A stretch of 64,000 nucleotides of DNA from Bryobacter sp. (GCA_022843625.1 JALHNH010000026.1:33060-97059); one strand, 5' to 3'. Positions 8,510 through 18,029 are shown, counted from the stretch's first letter. Numbers and translations are program-made. The notes: generated by a model from the sequence alone, not told the origin.

Positions 8510-9802
8510 GTGAAAACCTTTCATGTTCAGAATTTCGGATGCCGCGCCTCACAAGCTGACGGAGCCGCCCTTGAGGCCAGCCTTGCTGAAAAAGGCCTGA
8601 CTCAGAGCGCAACCCCAGACCTGATCGTATTCAACACCTGCACGGTCACAGCTTCTGCCGACCAGGACTTGCGATATCTCATCCGACGCACCAAACGGGA
8701 AAACCCCAACGCCCGCATTTTGGTCACCGGTTGTTACGCTCAACGCTCTTCTGAGGAAATCGCTGGCCTTGAGGGCGTCAACTGGGTTGTAGGCAATTCG
8801 CACAAGGGCAGCATTGGCGACATTGTCACCGAAAACCCTACGCCCTATCACGCCGAAGTCCATGTCGGAAACATTTTCGATCAGAATGAGTTCTTCACCG
8901 CCCCGGTAGAGGGCCCGGCTGGAGACCGCGCACGACCGAACCTCAAGATCCAGGACGGCTGCAACAACCGTTGTTCCTTTTGCATCATTCCGAGCGTCCG
9001 TGGCAAATCCCGATCGGCGCAACCGGAATGGGTTTTGGCAGAAACCGAACGGCTCTCAAGTAGTGGCTATCCCGAAATCGTGCTCACCGGAATCAACCTG
9101 GGCCGCTGGGGTCGCGAATGGGGTGCTGGCCGCCAATTGCCCGATCTGCTTCGCAGGATGCTCGAAGAAACATCGATCCGCAGCATCCGCCTCTCCAGCG
9201 TAGAACCAATGGATTTCACGACGAACCTGCTGGAACTGATGTCCTCCACCCCCCGGATCGCCAAACACGTCCACGCACCATTGCAAAGCGGCAGCGACAG
9301 CGTCTTGCGCCGCATGCACCGCAAGTACCGCCCACGTCACTACGAAGACCGTCTTCGTCTGGCTCGACAATTGATGCCGCATGCAGCAATAGGAGCCGAT
9401 GTCATGGTGGGCTTCCCCGGCGAGACCAAAGAGGAATTCGAAGAAAGCCGCGCCTTCATCGAAGCCATGCCGCTCACCTATCTGCATGTCTTCACATACT
9501 CAGAACGGCCAGGCACCAAAGCCGCAACAATGGATGCGCCGGTTCCGATGGAGCTCAGGCGCGAGCGCAATCGCATCCTCCAGGAGCTCAGCCTTGCCAA
9601 GACACGCCAATTTCATCTCAGCCTGCTCGGCCAGCGATTCTCAGCCGTCACTCTCAACGATCAGGGCACCGCGCTCACAACAAACTATGTCAGGGTGCAA
9701 CTGAATGAGGCAAGGCCGGCAAGCCAGTGGATCGAAGTTGAACTGGGTGCAATTACCAGCCGTGGCGTACGCGAAGCCAATCCGCTCCTGGTCCTCACCT
9801 AG
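8510..9802 (+). CDS. mtaB: tRNA t6A37 methylthiotransferase MtaB
   Basis: A radical-SAM methylthiotransferase. The N-terminal UPF0004 domain contributes cysteines C11, C44 and C75 for the auxiliary [4Fe-4S] cluster. The radical SAM motif DGCNNRCSFC gives C151, C155 and C158, and a short TRAM-like domain ends the protein. Opening with NFGC and the overall length (430) fit MtaB, which turns t6A37 into ms2t6A37, better than MiaB or RimO. The start is GTG, with AGAGG five bases upstream. The stop codon shares four bases (CTAG) with the convergent recR stop. Confidence 0.92.
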   Translation: MKTFHVQNFGCRASQADGAALEASLAEKGLTQSATPDLIVFNTCTVTASADQDLRYLIRRTKRENPNARILVTGCYAQRSSEEIAGLEGVNWVVGNSHKGSIGDIVTENPTPYHAEVHVGNIFDQNEFFTAPVEGPAGDRARPNLKIQDGCNNRCSFCIIPSVRGKSRSAQPEWVLAETERLSSSGYPEIVLTGINLGRWGREWGAGRQLPDLLRRMLEETSIRSIRLSSVEPMDFTTNLLELMSSTPRIAKHVHAPLQSGSDSVLRRMHRKYRPRHYEDRLRLARQLMPHAAIGADVMVGFPGETKEEFEESRAFIEAMPLTYLHVFTYSERPGTKAATMDAPVPMELRRERNRILQELSLAKTRQFHLSLLGQRFSAVTLNDQGTALTTNYVRVQLNEARPASQWIEVELGAITSRGVREANPLLVLT

Positions 9803-10398
9803 ACTTCGCGACGATTCTCAAGGCTCTTGAGCATCGTTACTTCGTCGGCGAAATCGAGATCAGACCCAACCGGAATCCCCATCGCAATCCGGGTTACTTT
9901 GAGGCCGAGAGGCTTCAGCAACCTTCCCAGGTAAGCAGCGGTCGCTTCTCCCTCAACCGTAGGGTTGGTGGCCAGAATGATTTCTTCAATCCCCGGATCT
10001 GCCAGGCGTTCGAGCAAGCCCTTGATCTTGAGTTGCTCAGGGCCAATCCCTCGCAACGGCGAAATTGCCCCATGCAGCACATGATAAAGACCATCAAACG
10101 AACGTGTGGTCTCAATCGGAATCACATTGTGCGGATCTTCCACCACACAGATAAACTTACGATTGCGATGCGGGTCAGAGCAAAAAACACAAAGCTCGGC
10201 ACTGCTGATGTTGTTACAAACCGAGCAAAGCGTCAGGTTATCTTTGACGTCAATCAAGGCCTGGCTCAATCTCAGCGCACTCTCGCGCGGAGACCGCATC
10301 ACATGAAACGCCAGCCGCTGAGCCGATTTCTGTCCTATCCCGGGCAGACGTTTGAACTCGGCGATCAGTCTTTCGAGGGGCTCTGCGAAATCAGGCAT
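9799..10398 (-). CDS. recR: Recombination mediator RecR
   Basis: A 199-residue protein with an N-terminal helix-hairpin-helix (about 8-30, LPGIGQKSAQRLAFH), a four-cysteine zinc finger (about 58-73) and a Toprim domain beginning near ICVVEDP. RecR works with RecF/RecO in loading RecA at gaps. It is the last gene of the dnaX-ybaB-recR order, which is widely conserved in bacteria. Its ATG overlaps the ybaB stop (TAATG), so translation is coupled. Confidence 0.97.
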   Translation of the reverse strand: MPDFAEPLERLIAEFKRLPGIGQKSAQRLAFHVMRSPRESALRLSQALIDVKDNLTLCSVCNNISSAELCVFCSDPHRNRKFICVVEDPHNVIPIETTRSFDGLYHVLHGAISPLRGIGPEQLKIKGLLERLADPGIEEIILATNPTVEGEATAAYLGRLLKPLGLKVTRIAMGIPVGSDLDFADEVTMLKSLENRREV

Positions 10399-10706
10399 TA
10401 GAACATGCCAGGCGGCAGGCCCATGCCTCCCAGCATGGCCCCTGTCTTCTTGGATGTCTCGTCGTCAACCTTCTTGGCCGCTTCGTTAAAGGCTGCCATC
10501 ACCAGATCCTGCAGCATCTCGACATCGCCCGCTACTTCCGGGTCGATCTTGACTTCCAGCACGCGCTTTTGGCCATCCATCTTCACGTTGATGGTGCCGC
10601 CACCTGCGCCCGCTTCGACGCGGATTGCTGCGATTTCCTGCTGCAAGCGCTCCTGCATTACTTGCGCCTGCTTCATCATGTTTTGCATGTTGCCTGGTAA
10701 TTTCAT
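10398..10706 (-). CDS. ybaB: YbaB/EbfC-family nucleoid-associated protein
   Basis: A 102-residue protein opening with KLPGNMQNMMKQAQ, the usual YbaB amphipathic helix, and containing the conserved core VKMDGQKRVLEVKIDPEV. These small dimeric proteins bind DNA and are nearly always encoded between dnaX and recR, as here. It starts 13 bp after the dnaX stop and its stop overlaps recR by one base. The glycine- and methionine-rich C-terminal tail is common in the family. Confidence 0.95.
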   Translation of the reverse strand: MKLPGNMQNMMKQAQVMQERLQQEIAAIRVEAGAGGGTINVKMDGQKRVLEVKIDPEVAGDVEMLQDLVMAAFNEAAKKVDDETSKKTGAMLGGMGLPPGMF

Positions 10707-10719
10707 GATTGGTGCCTAA

Positions 10720-12345
10720 CTATTCCTGATTTGACAAGTCTCTCACGCCGCGTACGACAGCATCCTTGAATATCTCGCGATAGCGCTGCACCTGGGGATT
10801 TTCCAGCGCCCGCTCTCGAGTAGCCTCATCGTCCTGACTCGGCTTCGGAGCCACAGCCTTGGCTTCTACAATCGTATCGTCCTGAACAACTTCAATCCGT
10901 GCCATGCGGCCCAGCACCGCATTCAGCGCCGCTGCAATGTCACGGGATTGCAGCGGCCGCACAAATTCGCGAGGGGCCAAAAACTTCACCCCGCCAGCTA
11001 CTTCCATCACCCGCGCATTCTGTACTGCATCGGCGGAAAACTTCTTTTTTTGCTCATTGAGATGGGCCAGCAGACGCTCCTTCAGCGGAGAGTCCTCAGC
11101 AGGAACTGCGACCGCCGCAACAGGAGCGACAGGCACAACTTTCGGCTCGACATTCACTCGCAGATTGGCCCGCTCACGAGGCGCAGTCGCCGCCGCACTT
11201 AGAGCCACTGGCCTTGACTGCGGCAGACTCGCCAGCACCTCTTCGATCGCCGTCAACTTGCCGGCCTGCACCATCCGGATCAAGCCCAATTCCATATGCA
11301 AGCGGGGCTGCAACGAATGCTGCAAGTCCCGAAACAGATCCAGCGTCAACTGCAGATAGCGGGTTAAATCGAGTTCCGAGAAGTTCTCAGCCGTTTCCAC
11401 CATCCGTTTGATTTCTGAAGGCGAGGCAGCAATCAAACGGGTGCCCGGCCCCGTCACCTTCGCCACCAGCAAATTGCGGAAGTAGCGCGCCAACTCGCGG
11501 CAAAAATGCTGCAAACTCTGGCCAGACCGCTCCAGTTCCATCACAATCTCAAGCATCCGCGCCGAATCCTGCTTCACCAGCGCCTGCGACACGTCCCCAA
11601 GGGAATCAATCCCAAAAATCCCCAGCAACTGGCGCACTTCGGTCGCCTTCAGCGTGGTCCCGCAACAGGCAATCGCCTGGTCTAGCGCCGAAAGGGAATC
11701 ACGAACGCTTCCCTCGCCCGTCTGCGCCAACACCGCAAGCGCATCGTCATCTGCATCGATGCCTTCCTGCTTGCAGATATACCGCATCCGTTCCATCACT
11801 TCGGCAAACTCCACAGAGCGGAAACTGAACTGCTGGCAGCGCGAGGCAATCGTTACCGGGATCTTGTGCGTTTCAGTCGTACACAGGATAAAGACCGCCC
11901 ATTCCGGTGGCTCTTCCAGTGTTTTCAGCAGGGCATTGAAGGCTTCCGTCGTGATCTGGTGCGCTTCGTCGATAATAAAAACCTTATAGCGGTCACGCGA
12001 CGGACGGAAGCGAACATTCTCACGCAACTCGCGCATTTCATTGATGCCGCGATTAGACGCAGCGTCGATTTCGATCACATCGATCGCGTTGCCCAGAACC
12101 ACTTCGATACATGAGGAGCACTTGCCGCAGGGGTTGGCCGTAGGACCCTCTACACAGTTGAGGCAACGAGCCATAATGCGGGCTACGGTGGTTTTGCCAG
12201 TTCCGCGTTGTCCGGCAAAAATGTAGCCGTGGGCAATCCTTTTTTGAGTGATTGCGTTGTCAAGCGTGTGCTTGACATGCTCTTGACCAATCAGCTCATC
12301 AAAATCGCTGGGACGATACTTGCGTGCGATAACCTGATAGGACAT
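10720..12345 (-). CDS. dnaX: DNA polymerase III subunit gamma/tau
   Basis: The AAA+ clamp-loader core is complete: Walker A GQRGTGKT (45-52), a zinc module with cysteines 64, 73, 76 and 79, DEAH at 126-129 and the sensor SRC motif near 168-170. Clamp-loader domain III follows to about residue 360. The rest is a proline- and alanine-rich linker and a C-terminal tau-like domain, giving 541 residues. I did not find a clear slippery site, so a separate gamma product is not supported. The SRP RNA gene lies immediately upstream on the same strand, a neighbour pair seen in several phyla. Confidence 0.96.
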   Translation of the reverse strand: MSYQVIARKYRPSDFDELIGQEHVKHTLDNAITQKRIAHGYIFAGQRGTGKTTVARIMARCLNCVEGPTANPCGKCSSCIEVVLGNAIDVIEIDAASNRGINEMRELRENVRFRPSRDRYKVFIIDEAHQITTEAFNALLKTLEEPPEWAVFILCTTETHKIPVTIASRCQQFSFRSVEFAEVMERMRYICKQEGIDADDDALAVLAQTGEGSVRDSLSALDQAIACCGTTLKATEVRQLLGIFGIDSLGDVSQALVKQDSARMLEIVMELERSGQSLQHFCRELARYFRNLLVAKVTGPGTRLIAASPSEIKRMVETAENFSELDLTRYLQLTLDLFRDLQHSLQPRLHMELGLIRMVQAGKLTAIEEVLASLPQSRPVALSAAATAPRERANLRVNVEPKVVPVAPVAAVAVPAEDSPLKERLLAHLNEQKKKFSADAVQNARVMEVAGGVKFLAPREFVRPLQSRDIAAALNAVLGRMARIEVVQDDTIVEAKAVAPKPSQDDEATRERALENPQVQRYREIFKDAVVRGVRDLSNQE

Positions 12346-12378
12346 TGTGAGGGGTTGTATTAACTTATAGTTATGCTA

Positions 12379-12472
12379 GACTCCGGGTGATCCGCGGCAC
12401 ACGAGCTAAACCACTACCGTTGCTTCCTTCCGGACCTGGCGGGGTTTGCGGCCGATCATTGCACGGAGCCCA
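12379..12472 (-). ncRNA. ffs: Signal recognition particle RNA (4.5S type)
   Basis: On the minus strand the central sequence CAGGTCCGGAAGGAAGCA is the invariant SRP RNA apical domain that binds Ffh. The flanks can pair: GGGCTCCG near the 5' end with CCCGGAGTC near the 3' end, giving the single long hairpin of the small bacterial SRP RNA of about 95-100 nt. The ends are estimated from pairing and could be off by several bases. The gene lies just upstream of dnaX on the same strand. Confidence 0.93.
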
Positions 12473-12563
12473 AAGCCTAGCAACTCTCTAGTTTAGCACC
12501 CGCTTTTTGCCATAGACTTTGACTCGAAAGAATTTATTGAAGCAACGACGCTTCACCGGACCC

Positions 12564-12950
12564 ATGATTCGAGGTTTTGATCCTTTTCGCTTCCTAAGCT
12601 CAGCCTCCCGGCTGATCTGGGGCCTCGTCTTCACGCTCTCAGTCGTGGTCCTTTCAGCTTCCTTTCTCGTCTGCGCCGCAGACGAAGACGGCGTCGATTA
12701 CAGCCCTCGCCGCACTCACAGGAATTCGCGCCACCGGGTCTCCGTCGGCACCACCCACAGCAGCTCTGCCAGTCACGCAACAGCCGCAAAATCTTCCGCC
12801 TTTGCTGGCGGCCTCCCTGTATTTGCTGTCAATCTACGATTTCCTCTGATTTGCCACGATCTCTTATTGCAGACAAACGCTCTTGCGGCGCACAAACCAG
12901 ATGTGATCGTAGATTCTGCACTTCCCCGCCCGCCTCCAGCCTCGGCCTAG
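12564..12950 (+). CDS. Small membrane or secreted protein, unknown function
   Basis: An open frame of 128 residues from an ATG at 12564 (a TTG at 12519 would add 15). One strong hydrophobic segment lies near residues 16-37, followed by a serine/histidine-rich stretch and a proline-rich end. The pattern suggests a single-pass or exported small protein. I do not recognise a family. A hairpin followed by CTTTT at 12990-13012 just after the stop supports a transcribed unit ending here. No strong ribosome-binding site is visible, so the gene is plausible rather than certain. Confidence 0.4.
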   Translation: MIRGFDPFRFLSSASRLIWGLVFTLSVVVLSASFLVCAADEDGVDYSPRRTHRNSRHRVSVGTTHSSSASHATAAKSSAFAGGLPVFAVNLRFPLICHDLLLQTNALAAHKPDVIVDSALPRPPPASA

Positions 12951-12989
12951 CCTAAACCAAACTTCGAAGACATTTTTGATTCTTGAGCA

Positions 12990-13012
12990 GCCACACGTGT
13001 GTGTGGCCTTTT
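12990..13012 (+). terminator. Intrinsic-terminator-like hairpin
   Basis: GCCACAC (12990-12996) pairs with GTGTGGC (13001-13007) around a GTGT loop and is followed by CTTTT. It sits between the small membrane-protein frame ending at 12950 and carbonic anhydrase. The T run is short, so strength is uncertain. Confidence 0.5.
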
Positions 13013-13046
13013 GGACGCTGCCAGAAGCAGCAGGAAAGAGCATTCC

Positions 13047-13703
13047 ATGAACGAATTAACAAAAGGGGTCATGCGTTTTGAAAAGAAAATCTATCCCGAA
13101 CGCAAGGAGTTCTTCGACAAATTGATTGCACGCCAGTATCCACGAGCGCTCTTTATCACCTGTTCAGACTCTCGTGTCGTGCCCAACATGATTACCGACT
13201 CCGAACCCGGCGATCTATTCACAATTCGTAACGCTGGCAACATCGTCCCCCCCTACGGTGAGGCGATGGGAGGCGTGTCGGCAACCATCGAATATGCCGT
13301 CATGGTGCTGGGAGTCAAGGCCATCATCATTTGCGGCCATACCCATTGCGGCGCAATGGACGCCGCCATGCATCCCGAACAAACCGTTCACATGCCCATC
13401 GTCAGAAGTTGGCTCAATCATTGCGAAAGCGCTCGCCGTGTTGTTGTCAGCAATGAAAAGCTCACCCCGGATGAAAGGGCTCACGCGATGGTGGAAGAAA
13501 ACGTCCTCGCCCAGCTCGACCACTTGCGAACGCATCCAAGCGTAGCTGCTGCCCTGGCCGCTGGCAGCATTGACATCTATGGTTGGGTCTTCGATATCGC
13601 CGAAGGTCATCTCTTTTCCTTCGATGCCGATCAGGGCGAATTTGTACCCATGGGCGAAGACCACATCCCGAGCGCGACTCCCAAACGCAGGAGACGCAAG
13701 TAG
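13047..13703 (+). CDS. Beta-class carbonic anhydrase
   Basis: Zinc ligands of a beta-carbonic anhydrase are visible: C39 in CSDSR, and H98 and C101 in GHTHCG, together with the Asp-Arg dyad (D41, R43). It interconverts CO2 and bicarbonate. I chose the ATG at 13047, preceded by GGAAAGAG, over the in-frame ATG at 12999, because the family begins near MNELTKG. The stop TAG overlaps the GTG of the SulP transporter gene (TAGTG), so the two are translationally coupled. That pairing suggests bicarbonate handling. The C-terminus is basic (KRRRRK). Confidence 0.93.
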   Translation: MNELTKGVMRFEKKIYPERKEFFDKLIARQYPRALFITCSDSRVVPNMITDSEPGDLFTIRNAGNIVPPYGEAMGGVSATIEYAVMVLGVKAIIICGHTHCGAMDAAMHPEQTVHMPIVRSWLNHCESARRVVVSNEKLTPDERAHAMVEENVLAQLDHLRTHPSVAAALAAGSIDIYGWVFDIAEGHLFSFDADQGEFVPMGEDHIPSATPKRRRRK

Positions 13704-15211
13704 TGAGCAAAAACTTCTCGAAAGACCTTCTTTCCAGTTTTGTCGTTTTCCTGGTCGCCCTCCCTTTATGTCTCGGCGTTGCTGTCGCCTCTGGCATGCC
13801 TCCGGAAACGGGGCTCATCACCGGAATCGTGGGCGGCTTGCTCGTCGGCATGATTTCGGGTTCCCCAATGCAGGTCAGCGGACCCGCAGCAGGTCTTGTC
13901 GTTCTTGTTTTTGAACTCCATCAGGAGCACGGCATGGCTGCCCTCGGATTGATCCTGATGATGGCTGGGCTATTGCAAGTCGGCTTGGGCTTTCTCAAGG
14001 CAGGACAGTGGTTCCGCGCCATCTCTCCGGCAGTCGTTTACGGCATGCTTGCAGGCATTGGCGTTCTGATCATGGCCGGGCAGTTCCATGTCGTAGTCGA
14101 CGACACACCCAAAGGAACCGGCATCAAGAACATCATGTCCATCCCTGAGGCCATCTTCAATGGAGTTTTCCCACTCGATGGCAGCCCCCACGAAATGGCA
14201 GCCCTCATCGGGCTTCTCACCGTAGCCGTGATTCTCGCTTGGAACAAGTTTCGTCCCGAAGGCCTCAAGTTTCTTCCGGGGCCGCTGATGGGTTTGCTCG
14301 CTGCCGCAATCGCCAGCTTTTTCTACAGCCTTGAAATTAAACACGTCAATGTCCCTAATAACTTGATCGGTAACTTAAGCTTGCAAGGTTTTCAAAATCT
14401 GGGTGGGCTCACCAACCTGAAATACTGGGCCGAAGCCGCAGCCCTCGCCTTCATCGCAAGTGCCGAAACACTTTTGAGCGCGGCGGCCGTCGATAAAATG
14501 ACGGCAGCCTCAGGGAGAAGAGAATTGCGTACCAATTACGATCGCGAACTCATGGCTCAAGGTGCCGGCAATCTATTGTGTGGTGCCCTCGGTGCCTTGC
14601 CGATGACAGGCGTAATCGTCCGCTCCAGTGCCAATGTTCAGGCTGGCGCTCAATCCCGCTGGTCTACCGTCATGCATGGAGGCTGGTTGCTCCTTACTGT
14701 TGCACTCATTCCGCACGTCCTCGAGCGAATCCCCACTTCAGCCCTGGCAGCAGTCCTCGTCCTCACAGGCTGGAAGTTAGTCAGTGTGGAACATGTCCGA
14801 AAACTTCGCGAATTCGGCTGGATCCCGCTGACGATCTACTTCTCAACCCTCATTGGCGTCGTAGCCTTCGATCTCCTCACCGGCGTCCTGATCGGCATCA
14901 GCCTCACCATTCTCAAGATGGTCTACAAAGCCTCCCGTTTAGGTATAAAGCTCGTAACTCACCATTCCGGACGCTCAGACATCTACCTGGAAGGTTCTGC
15001 CACTTTCCTGCGACTTCCAGTGCTGGCCGATACGCTAGACCGCGTAGCACCACAATCCGAGTTGCATATCCATTTTGAAAACCTCACCTACCTCGACCAC
15101 TCCTGTCTCGACCTGATTCAGGAGTGGCGGCAAACACACGAAGACAATGGCGGCAAAGTAATTGTGGAATGGGATAGACTCGTCTCCCGATACACAAACG
15201 ACAAAGCCTAG
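13703..15211 (+). CDS. SulP-family anion transporter with STAS domain
   Basis: About 502 residues with a hydrophobic core of 10-14 membrane segments (residues 8-410) and a C-terminal cytosolic STAS domain (about 425-500, including HFENLTYLDHSCLDLI). SulP proteins carry sulfate, bicarbonate or other anions. The GTG start at 13703 overlaps the carbonic anhydrase stop by one base; an in-frame start 40 codons upstream would lie inside that gene and is unlikely. Context makes bicarbonate or bicarbonate/sodium transport the best guess, but no residue seen here settles the substrate. The stop shares CTAG with the convergent gene. Confidence 0.92.
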   Translation: MSKNFSKDLLSSFVVFLVALPLCLGVAVASGMPPETGLITGIVGGLLVGMISGSPMQVSGPAAGLVVLVFELHQEHGMAALGLILMMAGLLQVGLGFLKAGQWFRAISPAVVYGMLAGIGVLIMAGQFHVVVDDTPKGTGIKNIMSIPEAIFNGVFPLDGSPHEMAALIGLLTVAVILAWNKFRPEGLKFLPGPLMGLLAAAIASFFYSLEIKHVNVPNNLIGNLSLQGFQNLGGLTNLKYWAEAAALAFIASAETLLSAAAVDKMTAASGRRELRTNYDRELMAQGAGNLLCGALGALPMTGVIVRSSANVQAGAQSRWSTVMHGGWLLLTVALIPHVLERIPTSALAAVLVLTGWKLVSVEHVRKLREFGWIPLTIYFSTLIGVVAFDLLTGVLIGISLTILKMVYKASRLGIKLVTHHSGRSDIYLEGSATFLRLPVLADTLDRVAPQSELHIHFENLTYLDHSCLDLIQEWRQTHEDNGGKVIVEWDRLVSRYTNDKA

Positions 15212-16359
15212 CGAACCAGTGAAATCCCAGGTCCTGCCGGGATCATTTGAATGTCTAGAATCTCACCAGATTCCGGATCCAGATGCGTCGCCGATTGCCC
15301 AAGGATGTCCCGCACAAACATTACGTCTCCGTTTGGCGTGAATTCCAGATTCTGCGGCTGTATCAAGCGAGGCAAGGCAATCCTGCGCACCACCCGGCGC
15401 GCCTGCACATCGTACTCATCAAGCCCAAAGGTAGACGGAAAGCTCCAAAAAATCCTCGACCCATTTGGATGAATCAAAATCTGCTCAGCGGCGATCGGCA
15501 GCCCGAGTGCCATAACACTGTGAGTGTTAGTCAAAGTATCAAAATGGCTCATACTTGGCTCTGCTGTATTCAGCTCGTTCAGGCTGGTCCCCATCACATA
15601 AATCGTCGATCCATCGGGGCTCAACACCGCGGACTGCGGAGTGGTCGTCCCCAGCGAAACCTTATTCCGGATCACCCGCGTCGCCGCATCGATCACAAAT
15701 ACAAAACCCCGGTCATTCACGCTTTCCGGGTTTCGTACCACTGCATAAGCAGTCCTCCCTGATGGCGAAAAGAATAGCCCCACCGGAACCGCCTGCGGAT
15801 TCAGGCGAAACGGAATACTCGTCACCAATCGCTCGCTCACCGTATCTGATATCGAGATCTGATTGGAAGTCCCCGCATGGGTCACCCACACTTCTCCTGC
15901 TCCGGGGCGCAAAGAAATCTGTCTCGCCAGCGCCGGCAAAACAATCGACCGCCCAACCGTCAATGCCACCGGGTTCAACAAACGCAAGGTAAATTCGGTC
16001 CCACCACAAAGCACAGCAACACGGTTCTCGGCCAATGCCGCATTGGGGCTGCTGAAATTCACAAAAGGAAAGTCATACAACTCACGAGCAATTCGCAGCG
16101 GCTCAGGCATTTGCAATTCCTTCTCCTGCAATCGAACTCGCGTATACTTGCCCGCCTCACGCTTGCTCGTCCACACCTGCACGCGGGAAAATCCGGCAAC
16201 GCCCGGCGCAGGAAAAATCGCCACTTCCATAAACTGCCCCGTCCCGTCCTGCCGGTCCACCGTCTGATTCCGCGCAGCCTGCCTGCCGCTGGGGCCAAGC
16301 AACTCAACGACGCCAGCCTGCAGCATAGCCACACCTACAACACTGATCAGAATTCTCAT
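15208..16359 (-). CDS. Secreted beta-propeller (YVTN-like repeat) protein
   Basis: A 383-residue protein with an N-terminal signal peptide (MRILISVVGVAMLQAG) and repeated strands of the kind FSPSGRTAY, LSPDGSTIYV, IHPNGSRIFW and FTPNGDVMFV, typical of YVTN/NHL-like seven-bladed propellers. The chosen ATG overlaps the stop of the preceding gene (ATGA), which supports this start over one nine codons upstream. It is probably extracytoplasmic and may bind a protein or glycan partner; no enzyme residues are recognisable. Its partner upstream is the TIGR03437-type protein. Confidence 0.8.
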   Translation of the reverse strand: MRILISVVGVAMLQAGVVELLGPSGRQAARNQTVDRQDGTGQFMEVAIFPAPGVAGFSRVQVWTSKREAGKYTRVRLQEKELQMPEPLRIARELYDFPFVNFSSPNAALAENRVAVLCGGTEFTLRLLNPVALTVGRSIVLPALARQISLRPGAGEVWVTHAGTSNQISISDTVSERLVTSIPFRLNPQAVPVGLFFSPSGRTAYAVVRNPESVNDRGFVFVIDAATRVIRNKVSLGTTTPQSAVLSPDGSTIYVMGTSLNELNTAEPSMSHFDTLTNTHSVMALGLPIAAEQILIHPNGSRIFWSFPSTFGLDEYDVQARRVVRRIALPRLIQPQNLEFTPNGDVMFVRDILGQSATHLDPESGEILDIQMIPAGPGISLVR

Positions 16360-18029
16360 TGGATATACACCGATTTCGTTTGCCACTGCGAGAAGAGAAG
16401 AAGTCCGCCATCCAGGCCCGTTGCACTAAAGGGCACCGCGCGACTCAGGGGAACTATCCCGATCCCAAGCATCGCCAGAGACCCATCCGGCCGGCCAAAG
16501 GACTGTGGCAAATTGGACATCAAGTCCGGAGAGAGTTGAATCGTGTCCACCCCCGGGGCAGCCAGACAGGTAATCGCCGTAGTCGCATTATGAACTGCCG
16601 AATAAGCCACCAAGGAAAGCTCGCTGGTGGCATTAAAATCATTGGGCGTGAACTGAATCCGCGTATTCACACTACGGCGGATTCGCTCAAGTAGCGCACG
16701 TCCACCCCAGGCAAACAGATTCGTAAGATTCGGCTGTACGCTTACTTCACCCACTGCTCCATTAAAGCTAAGCGTCGTCGCATTCGGGAAATCAAGCTTC
16801 GGAAGCCCCACGCCATCATTGGCCCGCAAGCTCCCGACAACCGCCGCATAACCTGCCAGAGGCACAAGAGTTCGAGGTATCTCAGCCGTCCCGCTAAAGC
16901 TTGTACTCAACCTTAAAACAGACCCTGCATCAAGAGAACTCGAAGCAGGCAGGCTGCCCCTCAGCACCGCCCCGCGCATTAAATTTCCACTCGCCTGTTG
17001 CACCATGCAAGTGCCGGGAGGCGGATAAGAAAACTGCGGATCAAAGGCAAACGACGAAGGCTCGCGGTTCCAGAAATACGCTCGTACCGCTTCGGTTGTA
17101 TTTTGTTCCGTAGTAGTAATGTAGCTGTCAATCTGATGCAAAGTACGGTCCATCATCACCATCCCCTGACGCCTCGAATTGCGGATCAGACTGGTAAAAG
17201 GATTGAAGGTGTCGCTGCAGCGTGCACCAGCCGTATTTGCAATTGCCATCGTTACCGTGTTCGATACCGTGTTGCCAGCTTTGATCCGCAAGGGTACGTA
17301 GCAACCAAGCGGCGCATCCTCAGGCACTCTCACTACAATCTGGTCCACCCCCGCACAACAAGGGCTGCGTCCCCCGTAAAGCTTGATCGCATCCCGCTCG
17401 CCAATCGTGATTGTTAGCGGAATCTCCAGATTCTGCGCTGTTGGTGCGATGTTATCGGCAAAAGGAGCACGCCCTAAACCTGTCGCCCAGATCGTAATCA
17501 CCTGCCCGCGAGCGGCCGAACTATCCAGCGAATTCACCGGCTGGTCGCCCTCGGTATTGAAGTTCTGTACCACCCCGGGCCCAAAGCCGCCAGAAGAAAT
17601 CGCGAAAATCCCGGGCGCATTCTCCACCACCTCAATTGAAACAGGGGCACTGGTGCGCCCTCCAAAGCTCACCCGCAAAGACCCCGTTCCCAGCGGCGCA
17701 TTCGAAGGCAAAATCGCATTGATCTGATTGAGCGACACAAAAATCGGAATCGCCGACACACTGGTCCCGCCCTGAGCCAACGTAACATTCACCCCATTAA
17801 ATCCAGGAAACAGAGGAAACGAAGTCACCGTAGCAGGTGTCGATGGGCCGATATTGGAACCAAATATCGTAAAGACGCTGCCCCGGGCAATCCCGGCATT
17901 CGGCAACCCCGGCGGGGCCAGACTGGCGGCATTCAACACACCGCGATAGACAATCACCGGTTGCGTTGCCAACTGCCCCAAAGCCAGCATCGGCATCATC
18001 ACAAGCGGAGCAAAACGTAAAAGCATCAA
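16356..18029 (-). CDS. Secreted protein with TIGR03437-type (Solibacter) domain
   Basis: A signal peptide (about residues 1-18) is followed by a domain with GVLNAASLAPPG, GSVFTIFGSNIGP and an IWATGLGRA motif, the hallmark of the TIGR03437 domain that is greatly expanded in Solibacter and relatives. The domain is usually C-terminal; here it takes up residues 25-270, and a roughly 280-residue beta-rich, Ser/Thr-rich part follows. Its function is unknown. The stop overlaps the next gene by 4 bp, so the two secreted proteins are co-translated. It is one of the best taxonomic markers in the window. Confidence 0.85.
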   Translation of the reverse strand: MMLLRFAPLVMMPMLALGQLATQPVIVYRGVLNAASLAPPGLPNAGIARGSVFTIFGSNIGPSTPATVTSFPLFPGFNGVNVTLAQGGTSVSAIPIFVSLNQINAILPSNAPLGTGSLRVSFGGRTSAPVSIEVVENAPGIFAISSGGFGPGVVQNFNTEGDQPVNSLDSSAARGQVITIWATGLGRAPFADNIAPTAQNLEIPLTITIGERDAIKLYGGRSPCCAGVDQIVVRVPEDAPLGCYVPLRIKAGNTVSNTVTMAIANTAGARCSDTFNPFTSLIRNSRRQGMVMMDRTLHQIDSYITTTEQNTTEAVRAYFWNREPSSFAFDPQFSYPPPGTCMVQQASGNLMRGAVLRGSLPASSSLDAGSVLRLSTSFSGTAEIPRTLVPLAGYAAVVGSLRANDGVGLPKLDFPNATTLSFNGAVGEVSVQPNLTNLFAWGGRALLERIRRSVNTRIQFTPNDFNATSELSLVAYSAVHNATTAITCLAAPGVDTIQLSPDLMSNLPQSFGRPDGSLAMLGIGIVPLSRAVPFSATGLDGGLLLFSQWQTKSVYIQ

